A stretch of DNA of 11,576 bases from an uncultured Steroidobacteraceae bacterium. GTDB taxonomy: Bacteria; Pseudomonadota; Gammaproteobacteria; Steroidobacterales; Steroidobacteraceae. The stretch spans positions 1 to 11,576 of the forward strand of contig CATPBQ010000114.1 of assembly GCA_955652795.1 (NCBI GenBank), written 5' to 3'. A program made the position numbers and the translations under genes. Below, piece by piece: positions 6,637 to 11,576 of the stretch. The notes under the pieces were generated by a model that did not search any database, was not told where the DNA came from, and was given only the letters and a program-made list of their open reading frames with translations. Position 1 is the first letter of the stretch. Every line of letters starts with the position of its first letter.

Positions 6637-6668
6637 GGTGACGCAGAGGCGCGCGTCGGTCTGACGCG

Positions 6669-7181
6669 TCAGCCCAGCAGCCCGAACAGCCGCGTCGGAG
6701 GTTTCTCGCGCCGCACGTCGGTGACCGCGGCGGGCCCGATGGCGCTCCAGTGCGCGGCATCGAAGGCGATCGAGCACACCGCGGCGGTGGCCAGCCCGGC
6801 GCTGCTGCGCTGCGGGATCAGCAGCTGCACCAGCTCCGACACGCCTGGATTGTGAGCGACCACCAGCAGGTGCGCGATGCGCGGCCCGGTGCCGTGCACC
6901 AGCTTCAGCATGTCCGGTGCGCTCGCCAGATACAGCGCCTCCTCGCGCAGCACGCGCCTGGCAGGCAGCGAGAGTTCACGTGCCACGATGTCGGCGGTCT
7001 GTTGCGTACGGCGCGCCGGGCTCGCCAGCAGCAGGTCCGGAATGAGTTCCAGGTCCAGCAGCCGCCGCGCCATGGCTTCCGCGGCGGCGGTGCCGCGCCG
7101 GTTCAGCGGACGCTCCAGGTCGGGCATGGCCGGATCGTTCCAGCGCGCATCCGCATGCCGCATGAGAGTCAGCCGCTTCAT
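6669..7181 (-). CDS. sixA: SixA-like histidine phosphatase
   Basis: This is a small cytosolic member of the histidine phosphatase (phosphoglycerate-mutase-like) superfamily, closest in layout to SixA, which removes phosphate from phosphohistidine in E. coli phosphorelay and phosphotransferase proteins. The 170-residue product shows the phospho-acceptor motif LMRHADARW with Arg8-His9, a conserved arginine Arg57 in SPARRTQQT, and the second catalytic histidine His110 in LVVAHNPG. I chose the ATG at 7179-7181, which begins MKRLTLMRHA as expected; the longer frame to 7223 would overlap the Rieske gene and adds a nonhomologous leader. GAGG next to the Rieske stop, 10 nt upstream, gives a ribosome binding site, so it is probably the last gene of the SUF transcript. 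The true substrate is unknown, and the symbol is by family only. It converges with sdaA with a 32-bp gap. Confidence 0.85.
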   Translation of the reverse strand: MKRLTLMRHADARWNDPAMPDLERPLNRRGTAAAEAMARRLLDLELIPDLLLASPARRTQQTADIVARELSLPARRVLREEALYLASAPDMLKLVHGTGPRIAHLLVVAHNPGVSELVQLLIPQRSSAGLATAAVCSIAFDAAHWSAIGPAAVTDVRREKPPTRLFGLLG

Positions 7182-7191
7182 GCGCCGCGCC

Positions 7192-7509
7192 TCACGCCGG
7201 CCGCTCCAGCAGAACCCGGCCATCCTGTTCGCGCGCCCGGTAGGTGCGCAGCGGCTCGTAGGCGGGCGGCGTCAGCGCCTCACCGGTGCGCAGGCAGAAG
7301 TGCGCGCCATGCCGCGGGCAGATGATCTGACAGGCTTCCACTTGCGCTCCCGCCAGCGACTCGCCGTCGTGCGTGCAACGGTCCTCTACCGCGTACAGCT
7401 CGGCGCCGCAGCGTACGACAACCACCGGCACGCCGTCGACCTCCACCGAGAGGGGCGCCGTCTCGCTGACGGCGTCCGCGCCGCCGATATCGATCCACCG
7501 GGAACTCAT
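7192..7509 (-). CDS. Small Rieske [2Fe-2S] ferredoxin (NirD/oxygenase-ferredoxin type)
   Basis: The 105-residue soluble protein is little more than a single Rieske domain. The two cluster boxes are clear: Cys45-Thr-His47 in DRCTHDGES and Cys64-Pro-Arg-His67 in IICPRHGAHF, with 16 residues between His47 and Cys64, and GEALTPPAYEPLRTY forming the proline-loop end. There is no signal peptide or transmembrane helix, which separates it from cytochrome bc1 Rieske proteins. Proteins of this size act as electron carriers for dioxygenases or as NirD-type nitrite reductase subunits, but no oxygenase or nirB is nearby. It follows sufT by 38 nt and precedes the sixA-like gene by 10 nt. Its position suggests it either receives its cluster from SUF or supplies electrons to it; that is inference. 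A 12-bp palindrome abuts the start codon and no good Shine-Dalgarno is visible. Confidence 0.88.
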   Translation of the reverse strand: MSSRWIDIGGADAVSETAPLSVEVDGVPVVVVRCGAELYAVEDRCTHDGESLAGAQVEACQIICPRHGAHFCLRTGEALTPPAYEPLRTYRAREQDGRVLLERPA

Positions 7510-7521
7510 GCGGCTAGCCGC
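7510..7521. repeat. 12-bp perfect palindrome immediately upstream of the Rieske start codon
   Basis: GCGGCTAGCCGC is its own reverse complement and touches the ATG of the Rieske gene (7507-7509, minus strand). In RNA it could form a short GCGG/CCGC stem with a CUAG loop exactly where the ribosome must bind. In DNA it could be a dimeric protein site. No Shine-Dalgarno is visible between it and the ATG. Confidence 0.45.
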
Positions 7522-7547
7522 TGGCTTTCTAAAGCGAAACGATGGGC

Positions 7548-8099
7548 TTAGAACATCCCAGTCTGCAGGCGCGCAGCCTCGGACATCATGGTCTGGTTCC
7601 AGGGGGGATCGAAGGTCAGCGACACGCGCGCCTCGCGCACGGTCGGGATCCGCTGGATCTTGTCGCGCACGTCATCGACCAGGATCTCGCCCATGCCGCA
7701 CCCGGGGGCGGTGAGGGTGATCTGCACCTCCACCGTGCGGGTGCCGTCGTCGTTCTGCGTCACGTCGCATGCGTACACCAGACCCAGATCGACGATGTTG
7801 ATCGGGATCTCCGGGTCGTAGCAGGCGCGCATCTGCTCCCAGGCGAGCTTGCGCACATCCTCTTCGGTGGCGTTCGGCGGCAACTCGGGCGGTTTGACCG
7901 TCTCCTGGCCGATGGCGTCGGCATCCTCGCCGGCGATGCGGAACAGATTGCCCTCGAGGTACACGGTGAAGCTGCCGCCGAGGGCCTGGGTGATGTAACC
8001 GGCCTGGCCGGGCCTGAGTTTCACCTCCTGGCCGGCCGGGACGATCACCGCGCGCACCTCGCGGTTCACGACAAAGGGCTCGTTCTCGTGTCTGCGCAT
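7548..8099 (-). CDS. sufT: Fe-S cluster maturation protein SufT (MIP18/DUF59 domain)
   Basis: SufT helps mature iron-sulfur proteins, as shown for the DUF59 protein in Staphylococcus. This 183-residue form has two parts. The N-terminal ~75 residues contain PAGQEVKLRPGQAGYITQAL and GGSFTVYLEGNLFRI, typical of the long proteobacterial SufT. The MIP18-like domain runs from about residue 78 to 172, with DPEIPINIVDLGLVY at 95-109 and the conserved cysteine Cys134 in LTAPGCGMGE, ending VSLTFDPPWNQTMMS. I chose the ATG at 8097-8099 because the upstream extension to 8177 overlaps sufU and is low-complexity and arginine-rich. It starts 7 nt after the sufU stop, within the SUF operon. The DUF59 domain also occurs in Mrp/ApbC fusions and in PaaD, but length and context point to SufT. 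Confidence 0.93.
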   Translation of the reverse strand: MRRHENEPFVVNREVRAVIVPAGQEVKLRPGQAGYITQALGGSFTVYLEGNLFRIAGEDADAIGQETVKPPELPPNATEEDVRKLAWEQMRACYDPEIPINIVDLGLVYACDVTQNDDGTRTVEVQITLTAPGCGMGEILVDDVRDKIQRIPTVREARVSLTFDPPWNQTMMSEAARLQTGMF

Positions 8100-8106
8100 C
8101 GCGGCG

Positions 8107-8550
8107 CTACTCGGTGGATATCGTCGCCGCGCCGTGCTCGAGCGCCGCATTGAGCGTGTGCCAGCACAGGCTGGCACACTTCACGCGCACCGGAAATTCC
8201 CGCACTCCGGACAGCGCGGCCAGCTTGCCGAGCGCGCCGTCGGGTGCGGCATCGGAGCGTGTCAGCAGCGCGTGCACCTTGTCGAACAGCGCGCGGATCG
8301 CGGCGCGGTCCTTGCCCTTGACCGCTTCCGTCATCAGCGAGGCCGAGGCGGTGGAGATGGCGCAACCCTTGCCCTCGAAGCGGATGTCCGCGACGCGTTC
8401 GCCGTCCATGCGCACGAACACCGACAGCCGGTCGCCGCACAGCGGGTTGTGCCCTTCGGCGCGGCCGTCGGCGGGCTCGAAACTGCCGAAGTTGCGCGGG
8501 TGCCGGTTGTGATCCAGGATCACGTCGCGGTACAGCTCCTTGAGGTCCAT
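8107..8550 (-). CDS. sufU: SufU-type zinc-dependent sulfurtransferase / IscU-like protein
   Basis: The 147-residue protein belongs to the IscU/SufU family and has SufU features. The zinc/cluster ligands expected from Bacillus subtilis SufU (Cys41, Asp43, Cys66, Cys128) appear as Cys38-Gly-Asp40 in NPLCGD, Cys63 in GKGCAIS and Cys125 in RVKCASLCWHTL, each offset by three. About 60 residues separate the second and third cysteines, the longer spacing typical of SufU rather than IscU, and the HscA-binding LPPVK motif of IscU is absent. SufU takes the persulfide from SufS by a zinc-exchange mechanism in Bacillus. An additional cysteine, Cys129, follows the third ligand. The start overlaps the sufS stop by one base (TGATG), so the two are translationally coupled, as expected for partners. 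Confidence 0.93.
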   Translation of the reverse strand: MDLKELYRDVILDHNRHPRNFGSFEPADGRAEGHNPLCGDRLSVFVRMDGERVADIRFEGKGCAISTASASLMTEAVKGKDRAAIRALFDKVHALLTRSDAAPDGALGKLAALSGVREFPVRVKCASLCWHTLNAALEHGAATISTE

Positions 8551-9800
8551 CAGGCGAACACCTCACGCGCCTTGCCCAGCGCCTGCACCAGGCTCGCCAC
8601 GTCGCGCTCGGTGTTGTAACAGCCGAACGAGGCGCGCGCCGTCGCCGGCAGCCCGAAGAACGTCATGACCGGCATGGCGCAGTGATGGCCGGTGCGCACG
8701 GCAACGCCCTCGGCGTCGAGGATCGTGCCGAGGTCATGCGGGTGCACGCCCTTCATGGTGAACGACAGCACCGACGCCTTGTGGGCCGCGGTGCCGATGA
8801 TCTCGATCTCCGGCAGGCGTGCGAGTTCCGCGGTGGCCAGCTGCAGCAGGCGCTGCTCGTGCGCCGCGATCGCTTCGACCCCCAGGCTCTCGAGGTAGTC
8901 CATGGCGGCGGCGAGACCCACGGCGCCGGAGATGTTGGGCGTGCCGGCCTCGAACTTCCACGGCAGCTCGTTGTAGGTGGTCTTCTCGAACGACACCGTC
9001 AGAATCATGTCCCCGCCCGCCTGCCACGGCGGCATGGCCGCGAGCAGCTCCTCGCGCCCATAGAGCACCCCGATCCCGGTGGGCCCGTAGAGCTTGTGGC
9101 CGGAGAAGGCGTAGAAATCGGCGCCGAGCGCACGCACGTCGACGCGCGAGTGCGGCACGGCCTGCGCCCCGTCGATCAGCACCACCGCGCCGAAGCCGTG
9201 GGCTGCCTCGATGATGCGCTTCACCGGCAGCACCGTGCCGAGCGCGTTGGACACGTGCGCCACCGCCACCAGCCGCGTGCGCGGGCCGAGGAGCTTGAGG
9301 AACTCCTCCAGCTGCAGTTCGCCGCGGCGGTTGATCGGCGCCACTTTCAGCGTGCAGCCGGTCTGCTCGCACACCATCTGCCAGGGGACGATATTGGCGT
9401 GATGCTCGAGCGCGCTGATGAGGATCTCGTCGCCTGCCCCCAGGCGCGGGCGGGCGTAGGCCTGCGCGACCAGGTTGATCCCCTCGGTGGTGCCGCGGAC
9501 AAAGATGATCTCGCGCGTCGTGCGGGCGTTGATGAAGCGCCGTACGCGCTCGCGGGCGCCTTCATACGCGGCGGTGGCCGCCTGACTGAGCGCATGCACG
9601 CCGCGATGCACGTTGGCGTGCGAGTGCGTCTCGTAGTCCTCGACCGCGCGCAGCACGGCGAGCGGGCGCTGCGAGGATGCGGCGCTGTCCAGATACACCA
9701 GCGGATGCCCGTTCACCATGGTGTCGAGGATCGGGAAGTCGTGGCGCACGCGCTCGGCATCGTACGGCGGCGGCGCAGCGAGCGAGACGTTGGCGGCCAT
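8550..9800 (-). CDS. sufS: Cysteine desulfurase SufS
   Basis: SufS is a class V aminotransferase-fold pyridoxal-phosphate enzyme that takes sulfur from L-cysteine, releasing alanine and leaving a persulfide on its own cysteine. The 416-residue product has YLDSAASSQRP near the N-terminus, the cofactor-binding NVHRGVHALS, ISALEHHANIVPWQ, the cofactor-contacting DGAQAVPH (about 210-217), the Schiff-base Lys236 in SGHKLYGPTGIG, and catalytic Cys374 in RTGHHCAMPVM, the short type II loop that needs a partner acceptor such as SufU or SufE. I chose the ATG at 9798-9800 because it gives MAANVSLAAPPPYDAERVRHDFPIL with normal length. The frame upstream to 9917 overlaps sufD and has no family match. The ATG shares one base with the sufD TGA (TGATG), indicating translational coupling. 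Confidence 0.96.
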   Translation of the reverse strand: MAANVSLAAPPPYDAERVRHDFPILDTMVNGHPLVYLDSAASSQRPLAVLRAVEDYETHSHANVHRGVHALSQAATAAYEGARERVRRFINARTTREIIFVRGTTEGINLVAQAYARPRLGAGDEILISALEHHANIVPWQMVCEQTGCTLKVAPINRRGELQLEEFLKLLGPRTRLVAVAHVSNALGTVLPVKRIIEAAHGFGAVVLIDGAQAVPHSRVDVRALGADFYAFSGHKLYGPTGIGVLYGREELLAAMPPWQAGGDMILTVSFEKTTYNELPWKFEAGTPNISGAVGLAAAMDYLESLGVEAIAAHEQRLLQLATAELARLPEIEIIGTAAHKASVLSFTMKGVHPHDLGTILDAEGVAVRTGHHCAMPVMTFFGLPATARASFGCYNTERDVASLVQALGKAREVFA

Positions 9801-11107
9801 CAGGCTGACTCCGCGCGCGCCAAGGGCTCGTTTACCTGCAGCGCCAGGCGCTCTTCGATCTGGCGCCGCAGCTCCGCAATCTCGATCTTGGCGACCACGT
9901 CCTCGAGGAATGCCCACTTCAGCAGCCGCTGCGCGACCTCGGGCTCGAGGCCGCGCGACAGCAGGTAGAACAGCATGCTCTCGTCGAGCTTGCCGGCGGT
10001 GGCGCCGTGGCTGCAGCGCACCTCGTCGGTGTAGATCTCCAGCTGCGGCCGCACGTCGAGTTCCGCTTCCGGGCCGGCGAGCAGTCCGCGCAACGACTGG
10101 CGCGAATCCGTCCCGTGCGCCTCGCTCCCCACCACGATCTTGCCGTTGAATGCGACGCGCGCGCGTCCGGCGGAAATTCCGCGAAAGACCTGTTCGGTGC
10201 GCGCGCGGGGCGCGACATGCTCGACCCGCGCGTAGGTATCCTGGACCTGCTGCCGATCCCCGAGCGCCACGACCGCGAGCATGAGGTCGGCGCGCTCCCC
10301 GGCCAGTCGCACCGCGAGGGTGGAGCGGGCCGACTGCGCGCCGGTATTGATGCCGTGCAGCCGGTAGCAGGCGTCGCGGCCGACTACCGCGCTAAGCGTG
10401 TCGAACACGATGGCGCGCGCCGAGAGCTCCTGCAGCCGGTAGTGGTGCAGCCTGGCGCCGCAGCCCAGATCGACCGTCACGGCGCTGTTCACGAAGCTCG
10501 CGTGGGGGCCGGCGCTGACGTGCCGCTCGATGAGCAGCAGCTGCGCCTGGCTGTCGAGCTGCAGTTCCACGCGCGGATACGATGCCCCGGTAAGCGCATC
10601 CGCGCTCGCCACGAACACCAGCTCGAGGCGCACCGGCTCATCGTGGTGCGCGGCGACGCGGATGGCCGCGCCGTCGGTGGCGAACGCCTCGTTCAGCAGC
10701 GCAAAGCGCTCATCCGCGGATGCGCCCGGGGCCGGGGTGTGCGCGGGCATGCCGGCCTCAGGCGCAGCCGCCAGCGGTGTGACCGCGGCGGCGGTTGAAT
10801 TCAGCGCCGCCGAGAGTGCCGGCGCAAACGCACCGTCCACGAACACGTAGCGGGCAAAGCCGGGTATCGCGGCCGGCAGATCCGTTGCCGCTAGCGGCTG
10901 CGCGGGAGGAGCGGGAATGAAGCGCAGGCGCTCGAGCGGGCGCAGGTTCGCGTACTTCCAGTTCTCGTCGCGGGATGTCGGCAATCCGCTCGCCGTCAGC
11001 GCCGCGATCGCCGTGCGCCGGCGTGCCGCCGTGGGTCCGGCAGGCGCCAGCGCACGGAAGGCGTTCGTGTGTTCCTCGACGATGCGGGCGGTGAGTGGCG
11101 TGCTCAT
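9800..11107 (-). CDS. sufD: Fe-S cluster assembly scaffold subunit SufD
   Basis: SufD pairs with SufB and the ATPase SufC in the cytosolic SufBC2D scaffold on which clusters are built. The 435-residue product has the SufD N-terminal landmark LPTSRDENWKYANLRPL at about residues 43-59, a long beta-helical middle region with alternating hydrophobic strands, and the conserved C-terminal core IYTDEVRCSHGATAGKLDES followed by LFYLLSRGL. Cys365 and His367 in RCSHG correspond to E. coli SufD Cys358 and His360, the histidine being at the SufB-SufD interface where nascent clusters are thought to form. The helical end carries LKWAFLEDVV. I chose the ATG at 11105-11107; the frame continues into sufC without homology. 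The start is 7 nt after the sufC stop with TGAGG over that stop as ribosome binding site. Confidence 0.96.
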   Translation of the reverse strand: MSTPLTARIVEEHTNAFRALAPAGPTAARRRTAIAALTASGLPTSRDENWKYANLRPLERLRFIPAPPAQPLAATDLPAAIPGFARYVFVDGAFAPALSAALNSTAAAVTPLAAAPEAGMPAHTPAPGASADERFALLNEAFATDGAAIRVAAHHDEPVRLELVFVASADALTGASYPRVELQLDSQAQLLLIERHVSAGPHASFVNSAVTVDLGCGARLHHYRLQELSARAIVFDTLSAVVGRDACYRLHGINTGAQSARSTLAVRLAGERADLMLAVVALGDRQQVQDTYARVEHVAPRARTEQVFRGISAGRARVAFNGKIVVGSEAHGTDSRQSLRGLLAGPEAELDVRPQLEIYTDEVRCSHGATAGKLDESMLFYLLSRGLEPEVAQRLLKWAFLEDVVAKIEIAELRRQIEERLALQVNEPLARAESA

Positions 11108-11114
11108 GGAAACC

Positions 11115-11576
11115 TCACGCCGCCTCCGCGCTGACCCAGTCGTAGCCGCGCCGCTCGAGTTCCAGTGCCAGGGTGCGATCGCCGCTCCTGGCAATGCGCC
11201 CGCGCACCAGCACGTGCACGAGGTCCGGTACGACGTATTCGAGCAGACGCTGATAGTGTGTGACCAGCACGCACGCGCGCTCGGGTGAGCGCAGGGAATT
11301 CACGCCCTCCGCGACCACCTTGAGGGCGTCGATGTCGAGACCGGAGTCGGTTTCGTCGAGAATCGCCAGCCGCGGCTCGAGTACCAGCATCTGCAGCACT
11401 TCGTTGCGCTTCTTCTCACCGCCCGAGAAACCCTCGTTCACGCCGCGGGAGAGGAAGCTGTCCTCTATATGCATGAGCTTCATCTTCTCGCGCACCAGCC
11501 CCAGGAATTCGAAGGCGTCGACTTCGGGCAGGCCATGCTGCCTGCGCACGGCGTTGACGGCGGCCTTCAGCAGATA
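11115..11576 (-). CDS. sufC: Fe-S cluster assembly ATPase SufC, C-terminal part
   Basis: SufC is the ABC-type ATPase that drives conformational change in the SufBC2D scaffold. The gene runs off the right edge: the frame is open through the last base, where the translation reads YLLKAAVNAVRRQHGLPE, a match to the SufC helical region. The N-terminal part with the Walker A motif is outside the window. Present are the ABC signature FSGGEKKRNEVLQM, Walker B with the catalytic glutamate in LAILDETDSGLD, the D-loop, the switch histidine in LVTHYQRLL, and the terminal VHVLVRGRIARSGD. SGGEKKRNE rather than SGGQ is characteristic of SufC. The visible part is 153 residues of an expected ~250. It is the first visible gene of the minus-strand SUF operon; sufB is expected further upstream. 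Confidence 0.97.
   Translation of the reverse strand, partial: YLLKAAVNAVRRQHGLPEVDAFEFLGLVREKMKLMHIEDSFLSRGVNEGFSGGEKKRNEVLQMLVLEPRLAILDETDSGLDIDALKVVAEGVNSLRSPERACVLVTHYQRLLEYVVPDLVHVLVRGRIARSGDRTLALELERRGYDWVSAEAA

Noticed and set aside
6637..6674. Possible terminator hairpin between sdaA and the sixA-like gene (GGTGACGC with GCGTCA-GCC, and the 12-bp palindrome CTGACGCGTCAG at 6661-6672)
   Set aside because: The two structures compete for the same bases, the larger has a 21-nt loop and a bulge, and there is no T tract. In GC-rich DNA such pairing is easily found by chance, so I do not call a terminator.
5563..6777. Minus-strand open frame of 404 codons opposite sdaA
   Set aside because: It lies across a well-matched sdaA and the end of the sixA-like gene. 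The product is rich in R, H and A and resembles no family, so it is a shadow.
7542..8153. Plus-strand open frame of 203 codons opposite sufT
   Set aside because: It is antisense to sufT and overlaps it almost completely; no family resemblance or ribosome binding site supports it.
8100..8177. Upstream extension of sufT into sufU
   Set aside because: The extra 26 residues are arginine/serine-rich, overlap the well-conserved sufU end, and are absent from the family. The internal ATG at 8097-8099 gives the expected N-terminus.
8682..9968. Plus-strand open frame of 428 codons opposite sufS
   Set aside because: It is antisense to sufS, which has all catalytic residues. The frame's product is Arg/His/Ala-rich and has no motif.

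Overview
The window looks like one end of a chromosomal contig from an uncultured or little-studied gammaproteobacterium with a GC-rich genome (roughly two thirds G+C by eye). The evidence is the trmD-rplS order, a 67K-type SppA, a kbl-tdh operon, an HslR homologue and a single-chain SdaA, all close to the gammaproteobacterial versions. The SUF operon carries SufU, SufT and a small Rieske protein, rather than the E. coli SufE/SufA set. That arrangement would suit a lineage near Xanthomonadales/Nevskiales/Steroidobacterales, but this placement is inference. Almost every base is in a gene. I saw no tRNA, rRNA, CRISPR array, insertion sequence, phage gene or toxin-antitoxin pair. The longest gene-free stretch is about 105 bp (5164-5268).

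Layout. Bases 1-243 are the C-terminal end of trmD, whose first ~21 bases are a perfect fold-back copy of bases 31-51 and are probably not genomic. rplS (L19) follows after 6 nt, then sppA. sppA converges with tdh, the two stop codons being 4 bp apart inside a small hairpin. kbl and tdh form a minus-strand operon. kbl is divergent from hslR across only 25 bp, where the one AT-rich patch carries -10-like hexamers on both strands. sdaA reads rightward and converges with a sixA-like phosphatase gene. From there to the right edge everything is on the minus strand and reads sufC (cut by the window end) - sufD - sufS - sufU - sufT - Rieske ferredoxin - sixA-like, with overlaps or short gaps, so it is probably one transcript that begins beyond the window, where sufB would be expected.

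How the genes fit together. Tdh and Kbl convert threonine to glycine and acetyl-CoA. SdaA converts serine to pyruvate and ammonia. With glycine hydroxymethyltransferase encoded elsewhere they would complete a threonine-glycine-serine-pyruvate route. SdaA needs an oxygen-labile [4Fe-4S] cluster, and its three ligand cysteines and terminal cysteine are all present. The neighbouring SUF genes encode a cluster assembly machine: SufS desulfurase with SufU as likely sulfur acceptor, the SufC/SufD (and off-window SufB) scaffold, and SufT maturation factor. The Rieske protein is both a cluster protein and a candidate electron carrier. trmD, rplS and hslR are translation-related housekeeping genes.

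I did not find a clearly new system. The most useful observations are the probable assembly or amplification artefact at the left end, the compact divergent kbl/hslR promoter with predicted leaderless transcripts, the Rieske and SixA-like genes appended to a SufU/SufT-type SUF operon, and several small repeats and hairpins at gene junctions.
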